Shown: piece after piece, positions 1 to 10,200 of the stretch
Position numbering within the stretch: the stretch's first letter is position 1
How the letters are laid out: every line of letters starts with the position of its first letter
Assembly (NCBI GenBank): GCA_002359315.1
Contig: DEMS01000020.1
Span: 62,001 to 126,000, forward strand
Length of the DNA stretch: 64,000 bases
Source: Bacteroidetes bacterium UBA2664
GTDB lineage: Bacteria > Bacteroidota > Rhodothermia > Balneolales > Balneolaceae
Direction of reading: 5' to 3'
Notes under the pieces: generated by a model
The model's input: only the letters and a program-made list of their open reading frames with translations
What the model was told of the DNA's origin: nothing
The model's database searches: none
Program-made: the position numbers and the translations under genes

Positions 1-2
1 CT

Positions 3-1250
3 GATTATGTGAAATTTATCGTTGATAATCTTTGGATTCTAATAGCAGCTTTCATGGTGCTGTTGATGCATCTAGGGTTTGCAACCGTCGAAAGTGGACT
101 CACACAGTCCAAAAATGCAGTTAACGTAATCTATAAAAACGTTTTTATTCTCTGCGCAGGTATTCTTATGTATGCGGTGATCGGCTTTCAATTGATGTAT
201 CCGGGAGATTTTAACGGATATCTCGGATTTGGCGGATTTGGGATTGGGTTTGATCCATCAGACCTGGTTGGTATGCTCACACCTTCATATGGAATGGATA
301 TGACAATCTGGACAGATTTTATTTTTCAGGCAATGTTTGCAGCAACAGCAGCTACCATTGTATCCGGATGTGTAACGGGCCGAATCAAACTCACATCATT
401 TATGATTTTTGGGTCATTATTGGTTGCTTTCTGCTACCCGATAACCGGTAGCTGGGTTTGGGGCGGTGGCTGGTTGTCAGAACTTGGATTTTACGACTTT
501 GCAGGATCTACACTGGTTCATGGTGTTGGTGGAGCTGCCGGACTCGCATGCGTAATGCTTCTGGGCCCTCGAACAGGGAAATACAAAGATGGGGTCGTTC
601 ATGGAATTCCGGCTCACAATATCCCTCTGGCCACAGTCGGTGTATTCTTACTCTGGATTGGCTGGTTTGGTTTTAATGGGGGCTCTGTATTGAGTGCAGA
701 CCCTGCCGCAGTTTCATATGTTTTTGTGACAACCGCTCTTGCCGCTTGTGCAGGTGCACTGGCATCCATGGTAACAACGCAGCTGGTTATGAAAAGTCTG
801 GATGCCCCAATGGCATTAAATGGAATCCTGGCCGGTTTAGTGGGAATCACAGCCGGTGCCAATGTTGTATCTATCATGGGTGCAGTTGCGATAGGGGCTA
901 TCTCAGGTGTCCTCGTTGTGTTTGCAATACTTATGTTCGATAAATTCAGAATCGATGATCCGGTAGGGGCTCTCTCTGTTCACGGGGTGTGTGGCATCTG
1001 GGGTACCTTGGCGGTTGCGTTTTTCTCATCGGAAGCAACATTTGGCGTCCAGTTATTGGGAACCGCATCCATTCTTGCAGTCACATTCATATTCTCACTG
1101 ATCGTATTTGGTATCATTAAATATACAGTGGGCGTGCGCGTATCGCCGGAAGTTGAGTCTGACGGATTGGATATTTCCGAGCATGGAAATAAAGCCTATC
1201 CGGACTTTTCACCTTTTAAGACTTCAGAATTGGGAAGTTTTACAGATTAA
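3..1250 (+). CDS. amt: Ammonium transporter (Amt family), 5' end outside the window
   Basis: Integral inner-membrane channel for ammonium/ammonia uptake. The visible 415 codons show about eleven hydrophobic segments and the Amt signatures: a GSTLVHGVGGAAGL stretch, the GWFGFNGGS motif, and a late SVHGVCGIWGT segment carrying the second pore histidine. The reading frame is open to base 3 and no stop precedes the GTG at 9. The first visible residues already run into the first core helix, so the true start with its N-terminal signal segment lies upstream and the gene is cut by the window edge. A strong hairpin terminator follows. Amt genes in this group often sit with a PII protein and a TorF porin; the porin follows here and PII, if present, is upstream. 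Family assignment is secure. Confidence 0.95.
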   Translation, partial: DYVKFIVDNLWILIAAFMVLLMHLGFATVESGLTQSKNAVNVIYKNVFILCAGILMYAVIGFQLMYPGDFNGYLGFGGFGIGFDPSDLVGMLTPSYGMDMTIWTDFIFQAMFAATAATIVSGCVTGRIKLTSFMIFGSLLVAFCYPITGSWVWGGGWLSELGFYDFAGSTLVHGVGGAAGLACVMLLGPRTGKYKDGVVHGIPAHNIPLATVGVFLLWIGWFGFNGGSVLSADPAAVSYVFVTTALAACAGALASMVTTQLVMKSLDAPMALNGILAGLVGITAGANVVSIMGAVAIGAISGVLVVFAILMFDKFRIDDPVGALSVHGVCGIWGTLAVAFFSSEATFGVQLLGTASILAVTFIFSLIVFGIIKYTVGVRVSPEVESDGLDISEHGNKAYPDFSPFKTSELGSFTD

Positions 1251-1260
1251 AAACAAAATA

Positions 1261-1306
1261 TAAAAGGAGTGCCTCAGATTGGGGTCCGGAGCACTCCTTT
1301 AATTTA
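1261..1306 (+). terminator. Rho-independent terminator after amt
   Basis: Perfect 10-bp stem, AAAGGAGTGC at 1263-1272 paired with GCACTCCTTT at 1291-1300, around an 18-base loop and ending in a short T run. It separates the ammonium transporter from the porin gene. Confidence 0.8.
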
Positions 1307-1342
1307 AGTTTCCACAATTACCTTCATAATCAATAGAAACCA

Positions 1343-2038
1343 ATGAAATATACACTTATGAATCGATTAAATACAATTAAAGGGCTTTTTAAAAGTTCAA
1401 TTCTGATGATCGCAGTGCTGTCAATAACCACCTCTCTTCAAATAGAAACCGCCAAAGCCCAGGAAGTAACCTTTACTCCCGGAGTGGATTACTATAGTAC
1501 GTATATCTTCCGTGGCATCGCCTTTTCCGGTCCGTCTATTCAACCCTACGTTGAATTTGAATCGGGGTCTTTTACATTTGGAGGCTGGGGATCTCAGGGA
1601 TTCGACGGATTCCAGGAGATGGATCTCTACGCATCATATGCTTTTGATTTCGGGTTGAGTATCGGTTTTACTGATTACTACTATCCGGGTTCAGACTATT
1701 TTTCCGGAGATAGCCACGCATTTGAAATCAATACCGGTTTTGAAACCGGTGGACTCTCTCTGAGTGGAAATATGGTTTTGAACGAAGCAGCAGATGCCGG
1801 CTCCGTGGGCGGTGATCTCTATTTTGAAGCAGGCTTTTCAGTCGGACCCGCAGATCTGTTTTTTGGTGCCGGCGACGGTTGGCATTCATCAAACGGTGAC
1901 TTTGCATTCGTTAATATTGGATTGGGAGCTTCCAAAGAGATCACTATTACGGATAGCTTTAGTATCCCACTATCCGGCGCTCTTATCCTGAATCCGGATA
2001 CTGAACAGTTCTATATCGTAGTGGGAGTGTCGCTTTAA
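1343..2038 (+). CDS. TorF-like putative outer-membrane porin (Gcw_chp family)
   Basis: Predicted small outer-membrane beta-barrel of 231 residues. A signal peptide covers about residues 1-39 and ends in AKAQ; a second Met at residue 6 (1358) is an equally good start. The mature part starts with the family pattern of a Tyr-rich strand, YYSTYIFRGI, followed by alternating aromatic strands (FGGWGSQGF, DLYASYAFDFG, GFTDYYYPG) typical of TorF/Gcw_chp proteins. The chain ends in a strand with a terminal hydrophobic residue, as expected for BAM substrates. It follows amt in the same direction but behind a terminator, so it is probably expressed separately. A role in uptake of nitrogenous solutes is inferred only from the neighbour. 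Confidence 0.75.
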   Translation: MKYTLMNRLNTIKGLFKSSILMIAVLSITTSLQIETAKAQEVTFTPGVDYYSTYIFRGIAFSGPSIQPYVEFESGSFTFGGWGSQGFDGFQEMDLYASYAFDFGLSIGFTDYYYPGSDYFSGDSHAFEINTGFETGGLSLSGNMVLNEAADAGSVGGDLYFEAGFSVGPADLFFGAGDGWHSSNGDFAFVNIGLGASKEITITDSFSIPLSGALILNPDTEQFYIVVGVSL

Positions 2039-2096
2039 ATATGGGGTACCGGATAAATCTGGTTTAAGAAAAAACATGAATTAAGCCCAAAATATT

Positions 2097-2143
2097 TTTC
2101 AGGCAGTGGGGTTCGATTTTATCGAGATCCCTTGCCTGAAATT
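2097..2143. terminator. Bidirectional terminator between convergent genes
   Basis: Inverted repeat TTTCAGGCA (from 2097) / TGCCTGAAA (to 2141), flanked by A-rich sequence on the left and T-rich sequence on the right. It lies between the porin gene and the converging CoA pyrophosphatase gene, so it can serve both strands. Confidence 0.7.
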
Positions 2144-2785
2144 TTAATTGACTGACTTGAACTCTTCATAAAGAACCAGCAGTTCACTTAACATCATCGC
2201 AGTTGCGCCCCACAAGGGAACATCATGTATATCCCAATAAGGGACTTCAAATTCCTGATCCAATAGATTCCACTTTTTTCTCTTTAAGCAATGATCATCC
2301 ATCAATATATTCAGGTCACAATCGAATGCCTCCTGCACTTCATACGGATTTGGATCCAATTGGGGTCTTTCCAGGAGAAATCCGACAAAGGGCGTAATTA
2401 CGTTCTCGCTTTTGTGAAGGGTAAAGGAGCTGAGTGAACAGGCGATGTGAATTTGTTCAGGGGATATGCCAACCTCCTCCTCTGTCTCACGGAGAGCAGT
2501 ATCTAATAGTTTCTCCCCAGATTCCGAGCGTCCACCCGGAAAGCTGATCTGTCCGGCATGACGAATTGAATTGGTTCGCAACGTGAGGAGTACATTTAAA
2601 TTTCGCTCCTCATCAGGATATAGCAGAGCCAAGACACTGCTTGGATGAGCATTTTCGAGATTGTGATTCGGGTACCTATAATTTGAATCAAGCGGCATGG
2701 GAGCCATTTTCATATGCGCGAGCTGACCGGGTAATTCACTCCTTGAACGCTCTTTCAGATAGTAATAAAACGGATGAAGATTCAT
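2144..2785 (-). CDS. NUDIX hydrolase, CoA pyrophosphatase (NudL-like)
   Basis: Cytoplasmic Mg-dependent pyrophosphohydrolase, predicted to split coenzyme A or its derivatives into 3',5'-ADP and phosphopantetheine. It has 213 residues. The complete NUDIX box runs from about G85 to I107, with the RETEEEVG core and all metal-binding Glu residues. Just before it is the LRTNSIRHAGQISFPGG stretch, the UPF0035/NudL-type signature that points to CoA pyrophosphatases rather than other NUDIX branches. It lies 9 bases downstream of the guanine deaminase gene on the same strand, so the two are probably one operon of nucleotide and cofactor salvage or clean-up enzymes. Confidence 0.88.
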   Translation of the reverse strand: MNLHPFYYYLKERSRSELPGQLAHMKMAPMPLDSNYRYPNHNLENAHPSSVLALLYPDEERNLNVLLTLRTNSIRHAGQISFPGGRSESGEKLLDTALRETEEEVGISPEQIHIACSLSSFTLHKSENVITPFVGFLLERPQLDPNPYEVQEAFDCDLNILMDDHCLKRKKWNLLDQEFEVPYWDIHDVPLWGATAMMLSELLVLYEEFKSVN

Positions 2786-2794
2786 GCTTTATAA

Positions 2795-3277
2795 TTAATA
2801 ATCAATACGATCTTCTTTATTGATCCACTCGTCAAAAAGAGGAATCGCAGATTCTCTCTCAATGGAGATCATTTCAATGGATCGATCTGAAAGGGGTTTT
2901 TCAATTTCAGTATAGATGAATTCATCATCAAATCCGGCTTTGGCTGCATCCTCACGTGTGGCAGCAAAAAAGACCCGGGCAGGACGTGCCCAATAGATTG
3001 CACCCAGACACATGGGGCACGGCTCACATGTAGTATATAGTTCACAGCCCGTCAGCTGAAAGTCATTTAATTTCCGGCAGGCATTGCGAATAGCTACCAC
3101 TTCGGCATGTGCCGTTGGATCACAGCCGGAGGTTACCCGATTAAACCCTTCACCAATTACTTCCCCATCCTTCACGATCACACAACCAAATGGCCCGCCA
3201 TGACCCAATCGAACACTTTCCCTGGCTAATTCAATCGCTCTTTGCATATACAACTTATTCATCTCTTCCACTGACAC
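2795..3277 (-). CDS. guaD: Guanine deaminase-like zinc nucleoside deaminase (GuaD type)
   Basis: Cytidine-deaminase-fold enzyme of 160 residues, predicted to convert guanine to xanthine plus ammonia in purine salvage. The zinc site is complete: H57-A-E59 (E59 is the proton shuttle) and CEPCPMC, giving C87 and C90. The stretches LGAIYWARP and AGFDDEFIYTEI, and the acidic-aromatic C-terminus, match the small domain-swapped guanine deaminases such as Bacillus GuaD more closely than TadA or cytidine deaminases. The gene leads a two-gene operon with the CoA pyrophosphatase. The start could also be the Met at residue 6. A different purine or pterin substrate cannot be ruled out. Confidence 0.85.
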   Translation of the reverse strand: MSVEEMNKLYMQRAIELARESVRLGHGGPFGCVIVKDGEVIGEGFNRVTSGCDPTAHAEVVAIRNACRKLNDFQLTGCELYTTCEPCPMCLGAIYWARPARVFFAATREDAAKAGFDDEFIYTEIEKPLSDRSIEMISIERESAIPLFDEWINKEDRIDY

Positions 3278-3395
3278 TATTTTTAAAAAATGAAATAACC
3301 CGACACAATAGCATCCAGGTTTTATTTTTAATCGCCGTTAATTACTATAAATGTACATAATTTCTGCGATTTTCATGAAAGAAGTGTCAGTGAAT

Positions 3396-4094
3396 TCAAA
3401 ATTTTGGATGATGAATTAACGATTTGTAGGCATGAACCATGGTATCCTGACGAGCACCCGCAAAGTACATCATGAATACGACCAGATTCGCAAAATTTAC
3501 CTGCAAATAATGATTCTTTTCATACTTTCGTGCAGAAACCACAACATCTTTTGGGATAATCTTAAAATGGGCAATTTGCTGTATCTTTTGTATCAAATCA
3601 TACTCCTCCATGATCAAAAAATCTTCCCGGAATCCATCCAGAAGATTGAAAAGTTTTCGGGTAATAAAGAGTGTCTGATCCCCGCCCCGACACATTATTC
3701 TGTCGAATCGTGTAAAATAGGAGTTAATTCTGAGCAACAGATGGTCTGAATCAAAACGAAATCGATAACATCCTGCTGAATATCCTTCATCAAAAGCTCG
3801 TTGAAGATCGTTGAGATAACTCGCAGGAGGCATGGAGTCTGCATGTACAAAATATAGAACATCGCCCTTTGACTTTCGAACCCCATAATTCATTTGAGCA
3901 GCACGACCTTTTTTTTCTGATATCAAACAGGGAAATCCCGCCTCTTTTACAATCTGAACTGTTTGATCCCGGCTTCCGCCATCTACCACGATAATTTCAG
4001 GCAATCGGTCATCTGAGAACTTTTTCAGATAATTTAAAAGCTGTAAAATGTTATCCTCTTCGTTGTAGGTTGGAATGATTATTGATACAAGCAT
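3396..4094 (-). CDS. Family 2 glycosyltransferase, TIGR04283 (arsenosugar-type) subfamily
   Basis: GT-A fold glycosyltransferase of 232 residues. It shows the N-terminal nucleotide-sugar fold (SIIIPTYNEE, then VVDGGS with D38), the subfamily-typical EKKGRAAQMNYG near 60-71 and the FVHADS motif (H84, D86). Near the middle is RGGDQTLFITRKLF. This pattern is that of the TIGR04283 family, which occurs in arsenosugar gene clusters beside a radical SAM protein (ArsS). Neither ArsS nor the arsenite methyltransferase lies in this window, so the actual acceptor is unknown. It is divergent from a DUF547 gene, a companion family in such clusters. Family call firm, function inferred. Confidence 0.75.
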   Translation of the reverse strand: MLVSIIIPTYNEEDNILQLLNYLKKFSDDRLPEIIVVDGGSRDQTVQIVKEAGFPCLISEKKGRAAQMNYGVRKSKGDVLYFVHADSMPPASYLNDLQRAFDEGYSAGCYRFRFDSDHLLLRINSYFTRFDRIMCRGGDQTLFITRKLFNLLDGFREDFLIMEEYDLIQKIQQIAHFKIIPKDVVVSARKYEKNHYLQVNFANLVVFMMYFAGARQDTMVHAYKSLIHHPKF

Positions 4095-4243
4095 ATTTAA
4101 AACAATGAGCCTTGAGAAATAGGTGTAAACGAATGAACCTTAGCGAAGTTAAAAAAAGTTCTTATCTATGTTATTGATTTGTTACGTATAGTCAATGTAA
4201 AGTCGGTATCTGTAGATAATTATTAAATAATACATGATTTATA

Positions 4244-5089
4244 ATGAATACGAAACGCATTATTATTTGGATGGCTATTTGTATTGCGATGTTAACGAGC
4301 GCATGCTCTGGCAGTTATCCTGAATTTGAAACGGGTGGTTGTGATATAAATCAATTTTCAGATGAAGAGGAAGATCGTGTGACTCTCGCTGAGTTTTCAA
4401 TGCTACTTGTTGAACATGTGAGGGATGGAAAACCAACCGAACCACTTACCGACTGCCTGGCCAATATTTCTATCAACCAATTAGAATTTCAGCTCGACAG
4501 TGAAGAGAAAAAGAAAGCTTTCTGGATGAATATTTACAATGCATATGTTCAGATTTTGCTATTGGATGACCCGGAACTGTTTGAAGATAGAAATTCACTG
4601 ATTGGATATAATTTTTTCTCTTCACCGCAGATACCGATTGCCGGTCGCTTAATGAGCCTGGATGATCTTGAACATGGAATTATGCGCCGTTCAACGAACA
4701 AACTTACGCTGGGTTATATGCGGAATTGGTTTATCGATGATGTTGAAAAACGATTGATGTGGGATGAAATTGATCCGCGTATCCATTTTGCACTGAATTG
4801 TGGAGCAAAAAGCTGCCCATATATTGCTGTTTTTGATCCGGATCGGGTTGAAGAACAGCTGACTCTAATCACAAGGAAATATCTGAATGAAACGACCGAA
4901 TATAATCCCGAGGATAACGTAGCCAAAGTAACCCGATTAATCAGCTGGTTCAGGGGTGATTTTGGAGGACTCTCCGGTGCTAAACAACTACTCAGGGATT
5001 ACGGTGCAATCCCAGAAGATTCTGACCCAAAACTTACATTTCAGGAATATGACTGGACTCTTGAGCTTGGAAATTATCAGGATCTATAA
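4244..5089 (+). CDS. DUF547 domain lipoprotein
   Basis: Exported protein of 281 residues. A lipoprotein signal ends at LTSAC, putting the lipidated Cys near residue 21. The DUF547 core is recognisable from KAFWMNIYNAYVQI, through the conserved LDDLEHGIMRR and the DPRIHFALNCGAKSCP segment, to the closing LRDYG part. DUF547 folds resemble papain/transglutaminase-like folds, and the conserved H...NCG-CP residues here are intact. It is divergent from the TIGR04283 glycosyltransferase and followed 62 bases later by a DUF3047 gene. The biochemical role of DUF547 is not established. Confidence 0.8.
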   Translation: MNTKRIIIWMAICIAMLTSACSGSYPEFETGGCDINQFSDEEEDRVTLAEFSMLLVEHVRDGKPTEPLTDCLANISINQLEFQLDSEEKKKAFWMNIYNAYVQILLLDDPELFEDRNSLIGYNFFSSPQIPIAGRLMSLDDLEHGIMRRSTNKLTLGYMRNWFIDDVEKRLMWDEIDPRIHFALNCGAKSCPYIAVFDPDRVEEQLTLITRKYLNETTEYNPEDNVAKVTRLISWFRGDFGGLSGAKQLLRDYGAIPEDSDPKLTFQEYDWTLELGNYQDL

Positions 5090-5151
5090 ATCTAAAATTA
5101 ACTGCGAAAAATTAATACAAGACGAGAAATCAGAATAAAAGAATATAAATA

Positions 5152-5922
5152 ATGAAAAAAATAAAAAGCATAGCCACAATGGTGCTGGCCACCGGACTTC
5201 TATTCATTGCAAATCAAAATCTATCGGCTCAGGACCGCATAGTTTTGGATCCGGACAGTACAGATTCTTTTGTATTGGATCCTGCAATTTTTGATCCGGA
5301 TGACAAAGATGCCCGGGTTTTAAGACATGAACCTTTTGGAAGAAAAAAAGAAGCCGTATATGAGCGTGGGGAACGGGAAAACGGAACTCCGATCATCATT
5401 GCCTCCAGTGATAACTCAATTTCAAGTGTTACAACACCATTAACAGCAGATCCCGCCGTTTTTCAATATCTGGAGTGGGAATGGAAGATTGAATCGGTCA
5501 TTGAATCTGGAGATATGACCCGAAAAGATGGCGATGATTTTACTGCAAGAGTCTATGTAACTTTTGATTACGATAAATCAAATCTGGGATTTGGGGATCG
5601 TATTAAATATGCAGCCTATAAGGCGTTTACTTCGTTTGATATTCCATTGAGATCATTGAACTACATCTGGGCAAACAAAGCCGAGATTGGTGCTACAGGT
5701 GAAAACCCTTTTTCAAGCTGGGTGCAGTATGTCGTGGTTCAATCAGGTAACGAACTGGCAGGAGAGTGGAAGATAGAGAAGAGAAATATTCTGGAAGACT
5801 ACCGAATGGTTTACGGTGAAGAACCTCCCCCGATAAGCGGAATTACAATCATGACCGATTCTGACAATACAGGAGAATCCACAAAGGCTTATTTCGGGAA
5901 AATAACACTCTCGAAAGAGTGA
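5152..5922 (+). CDS. DUF3047 domain exported protein
   Basis: Predicted periplasmic protein of 256 residues. The signal peptide covers about residues 1-26 and ends LSAQ. The DUF3047 features are visible: a WEWKIE strand, then RKDGDDFTARVYVTFD, then RSLNYIWAN, and a C-terminal half with WKIEKRNILEDYRMVYGEEPP and a closing beta strand containing ITIMTDSDNTGESTKAYFG. The family is a beta-sandwich of unknown function, common in exported proteins. It sits downstream of the DUF547 lipoprotein gene on the same strand with a 62-base gap and may share its transcript. No catalytic residues are recognised. Confidence 0.75.
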   Translation: MKKIKSIATMVLATGLLFIANQNLSAQDRIVLDPDSTDSFVLDPAIFDPDDKDARVLRHEPFGRKKEAVYERGERENGTPIIIASSDNSISSVTTPLTADPAVFQYLEWEWKIESVIESGDMTRKDGDDFTARVYVTFDYDKSNLGFGDRIKYAAYKAFTSFDIPLRSLNYIWANKAEIGATGENPFSSWVQYVVVQSGNELAGEWKIEKRNILEDYRMVYGEEPPPISGITIMTDSDNTGESTKAYFGKITLSKE

Positions 5923-6040
5923 TACTGCACGATGATCCGTAATTATATGTTCTGATTGATAATTTGATTCATATTGGAATGGTAAAATCACTATTTTTGT
6001 GACTTCTTATCAAACCAATTCAAATAAATATTTAAAAATT

Positions 6041-6958
6041 ATGTCTCTATTAGTCGTCGGATCTGTTGCTTATGATGGGATCGAAACCCCATTTGGCAGT
6101 ATAGATCGTATTTTAGGTGGATCTGCAACCTATATTTCAATCACTTCATCCTATTTTACCGAGTCAATTAATCTGGTGGGTGTGGTTGGAAAAGATTTCC
6201 GCGATGAGGAGATCGAATTTTTGAAAAGCCGTAACATCGACCTCACCGGACTCCAGATCGATAAATCAGGGGACACATTCTTTTGGAAAGGGAAATACCA
6301 CTTTGACCTGAACAATAGGGATACACTGGATACACAACTGAATGTGTTTGAACATTTCGACCCGATCATACCGGAAGATTATAAAAATGCACGATATGTG
6401 GCCTTAGGAAATATTGAGCCGGGATTACAGTCCAAAGTACTTGAACAGATTGATAATCCGGATTTTGTGGTAATGGATACCATGAATTTTTGGATTGAAG
6501 GTGCATTGGAATCTCTGAAGAAGACTTTAAAAAGAGTGAATATGCTTGTGATCAATGATTCTGAAGCAAGAGAACTTGCCGATGAGCCAAATTTGATGAA
6601 AGCAGCGGAAATTGTTCTGGGTATGGGGCCGGAAGCTCTGATTATCAAAAAAGGCGAGCATGGTGCACTTCTTTTTACCCAGGATGGAATCTTTTCTGCA
6701 CCTGCGTATCCGGTAGTGGATATATTCGACCCAACCGGGGCCGGCGACTCCTTTCTGGGAGGATTACTGGGATGGCTGGCATATACGGACGACCGATCCG
6801 CTGAGAATATGCGCCGGGCAGTGATTTTCGGCTCTGTGATGGCTAGTTTTTGTGTGGAGAAATTTGGCCCGGATCGTTTTAAAACATTGACCGAAAAAGA
6901 AGTATTTGAAAGATACCGCGCTTTTATTTCATTGAGTCAGATTCCCGAATTGGGATAA
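6041..6958 (+). CDS. PfkB/ribokinase-family sugar or nucleoside kinase
   Basis: Cytoplasmic ATP-dependent kinase of 305 residues. I chose the ATG at 6041 because the family fold starts directly there (MSLLVVGSVAYD). An in-frame GTG at 5999 would add 14 residues without family similarity. Family signatures are the early GGSATYIS stretch and the C-terminal DPTGAGDSF motif at about 230-238 with the catalytic Asp near 236. The substrate is not settled: the short N-terminus with VAYDGIETPFG is typical of a Bacteroidota group of PfkB proteins often labelled sugar kinase. The gene is followed by a good terminator and appears to be a single transcription unit or the end of the DUF547-DUF3047 unit. 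Confidence 0.85.
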   Translation: MSLLVVGSVAYDGIETPFGSIDRILGGSATYISITSSYFTESINLVGVVGKDFRDEEIEFLKSRNIDLTGLQIDKSGDTFFWKGKYHFDLNNRDTLDTQLNVFEHFDPIIPEDYKNARYVALGNIEPGLQSKVLEQIDNPDFVVMDTMNFWIEGALESLKKTLKRVNMLVINDSEARELADEPNLMKAAEIVLGMGPEALIIKKGEHGALLFTQDGIFSAPAYPVVDIFDPTGAGDSFLGGLLGWLAYTDDRSAENMRRAVIFGSVMASFCVEKFGPDRFKTLTEKEVFERYRAFISLSQIPELG

Positions 6959-6996
6959 CCATTCCGTTCAATAGGATTAAGTTAGATCTTTAGAGA

Positions 6997-7036
6997 GCCG
7001 TCTATTTGTAAATAAAACCAAATAGACGGCTTTTTT
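6997..7036 (+). terminator. Rho-independent terminator after the PfkB kinase gene
   Basis: Stem GCCGTCTATTT (6997-7007) with AAATAGACGGC (7020-7030), a 12-base loop and then six T residues. This is a classic intrinsic terminator. Confidence 0.9.
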
Positions 7037-7210
7037 ATGTACTTCTTTTCTGATAACTCAGAATCAGCCGAAGGAATGGTACACCATACGTCACATTCAA
7101 ACATTTTTGAAAAAATCTGTAAGGCACTTCCATAATCCTGTTCATACAAACACCGAAATCAGAGATAGAGCAAATGGAAAGTGGTTGGGTTCACTTTTCA
7201 GAGTCCAGTT

Positions 7211-7237
7211 GGAGTTGTGGTTGACAGCCACAACTCC
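7211..7237 (+). promoter_or_regulatory. Perfect 10-bp hairpin upstream of the giant LTD gene
   Basis: GGAGTTGTGG at 7211-7220 pairs with CCACAACTCC at 7228-7237 around a 7-base loop. No T run follows, so a simple terminator is unlikely. It lies about 50 bases before the ATG at 7287 and could sit in the 5' leader of that mRNA. Function not known. Confidence 0.4.
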
Positions 7238-7286
7238 TTCTACCTACGGCTCTTAGAAATCAAGGGAGAGGAAATTCTTATACAGG

Positions 7287-10200
7287 ATGAAGGATCATGA
7301 TATGGTGAATTTACCGTTTAGAAAAATGGCTGTGAATCACTTCGGTGGGTTCAAATTCATACTGTTTTTGGTTTTAATCCTTTTGGTTAGCCGGACAACT
7401 TCGGATGCACGTCAATTAACGCTTCAGGAAAATTTTGAGGACCGGGACTTAAGTCAGAATCCTCAATGGACGGGTGACCTGAATGATTTTACGTTTACTG
7501 ATGAATCGGATAATGTTATTCTCAGATTGGATACAGAATCCTCACCGAACAGATCACAAATCCGAACGGTTTCGGCAACCGCCTATGGAAGCTGGGAATT
7601 CTATGTTCAGGTGCCGGCAACATCCTCTCAGAATAGAGTCTATTTTTATTTAATGAGTGATGATGGCGAATTCGATATCGTGGGGAGCGGGTCTCCGGGA
7701 GTTGCCAATGGGTATGCGATTCACACCGGATCAGGGAACTTTGATCTGGTGAAGATTGAGGATGGTCAACAGACCGAGGTATTACTCTCTTCTGTTAGCG
7801 AAATAGAATCGGATACAGGGTATCAGGTAAAAGTGACCCGGGATGAATCAGGACTATGGGAGATTTATGTAGGGGTTGGTTACGGGTCGGAGGCAATCCT
7901 GGATTCAAACAGTATCATCGATCAAACTTTTACTGAATCTCAATATTTCGGAATTTATGTAAGATATTCGTCTTCAAATGTGCAGGGATATTTCTTTGAT
8001 GATATCATAATAACAGGTTTGGAAGATCCTCAAGAGGGTGAAAATGACGATCCCGAAGGTGGGGAGGATGATAGTTGTGATGGTTCAGATGATCAGGGCG
8101 GTGCTGATGATGGGGATGGGGGTGGAGACGATGAGCAAGATGATGATGTTGGAAATGGTGATGATAGTGATAGTGAAAATTCCGATGAAGCAAGTGATGA
8201 GACAGATAATGGGGCGGGAGATGGGGAAGGGGATGGAGAGGAGTCTGATGGATCAGGTGAAGATGGCGGTAATGAAGGAGATGGAGCCGGTGATAATGAT
8301 GAAGAGGGAGAAGAAAATGATGAAGGGGATGGTACTGATAGCTCAGAGGATGATGCCGGTGATAGTGAACAGGACAATGATGAAGGAAGTGAAGATGGAG
8401 AAGATAATGTAGAAGACAGCGAGGGTGATGACGATCCTGAAGGCGGGGAAGATGATAGTGGGGATGGTTCAGATGACGAGGGAGAAGGAGGTGAGAATCA
8501 GGATGATAGCGGTGATTCTGAAGATGAGTCAGAGGATGACTCCGGACAATCGGATGATGAAGAAGAATCGGATGATTCCGATAGCAGTGATGAAGAAGCT
8601 GATGAGGATGTTGGGGACAGTAGTGATGATGGCACTGATCCGGATGAAGCCGGGCCTATCATTAATCCCGGCGACTTACTCATCAGTGAGTTTTATTACC
8701 GGGTGCCGGTCCATTGGAGAACGCAGATATATGACCGCCCTCAGTATGTGGAGCTGTATAATCGATCTGGAAGCCAACTCAATTTGCGAAATTTTAGAAT
8801 TAGCGGAAACAATATCAGTATCGACAAAGATTTGTTCATGAATCCGGGAGACTATCTGGTGATTACCCGAGGAAAGCCGGTATTTGAACACCGTTTTGGA
8901 ACCCGGAATTTTGTTGAAGCAGATCAATTCCCCGTTTTCAATTTAACTACTGACGGGACCATCAAGTTAGAAAATACACGGGGTGGAACCGTCGAAGAGC
9001 TGACCTATTCAGCCAGTGAATGGGGCGGCAATGGAGTCTCCCTTGAGCGCCTCTCGTTTGAATTAAATGCGAACTTAAGTGGTAATTGGAGAGAATCTGT
9101 GGATGCACTGACCGGCTCACCGGGCCTGCCAAATACGGTTGTAATGCCCACTTCACCCCCTGTAGCAGAGTCTATATCAGTTATAGCGCCACGCACCATT
9201 CATGTCCGATTTTCGAGAGAGTTGGATGCAGTAAAATCGGGAGATCTTACCCAATATAGCATAGATCAGGGTGTTACGATCACATCCGTTGAGTTTAAGT
9301 CGGGTGGATCACTGTTGCAATTCAGAACCGCAGACTATTTTCAGCAACACACGGACTATAAGTTTACTTATCAACAGGTTGAAGACATTTTTGGCAACAA
9401 AGTTGAGGAATTGAATGAATTAAATTTTACCTATGAGAACCCATTTAAGATTGAGTCTGTCCAAATTATTGATAATCAACAGCTGAGGGTTCAGTTTACA
9501 CTACCGGTAAACCTGGCAAAAAGTGGAGATGCTGTGTTCAGATTGTCGAATGGGTTAAACCCTCAAGGAGTTCAATTCATCAATTCAAAAACAGCTCTCG
9601 TATTATTTGGCGTTGAATTCGCAACCGGCAGATATGAGTTGATTGTCAACCAGATGGAGAGTTTTGACCCGGATCTGCCGGAGCAGTGGATCATTGAACC
9701 AAATACCACGTATCCTTTTTATAGATTTGATGAATATCATTCGGGAGACATTGTGATCAATGAATTTATGCTTCGTCCACCCGATGGATATCCACGATAT
9801 ATAGAGCTTTACAATCGATCCGGACGATTTTTAAACCTGAATGAGTGGCAAATCCGAAGGAGAGAAGGGGCTCCGGCCAATGGCGGTAATATAACGGATA
9901 TAAATCTTCCTTTGGGAACCGGGGAGTACATCGTAGTTACGACAGATATAAATTTGATGAATACTGTTTTTGGTCCGGGTCCATGGATTGAGATGAACGG
10001 TTTTCCCGGCTTCACACAAACGACCCTGGATCAGATCCGACTCATATCGCCGGACGGACATCTTCATGAGGGGGTCATGTATGATCCATCCGGTTGGGGT
10101 GTGAATGGGATTGCCCTCGAACGCAGAAGTTTGAATGCACCCTCGTCACATCCCGGAAATTGGAGTGAATCGACAGCGGTTTTATTGGGAACTCCTGGGT

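Larger units (their letters stand above)
6959..7286. other. Intergenic stretch: terminator plus a hairpin near the next start
   Basis: 328 bases without a gene. The first part holds the terminator after the PfkB kinase (6997-7036). A perfect 10-bp inverted repeat sits at 7211-7237, described separately. The rest shows no open frame or repeat I can support. Confidence 0.6.

Noticed and set aside
3396..5089. Arsenosugar biosynthesis cluster
   Set aside because: The glycosyltransferase and DUF547 families fit, but no radical SAM ArsS or arsenic methyltransferase gene is in the window.
8005..8683. Long open frames on the opposite strand and in other frames across the acidic tract
   Set aside because: They come from the GAT/GAA-rich composition of the giant LTD gene and encode only low-complexity His, Ser or Met-Lys sequence without a start context or family.
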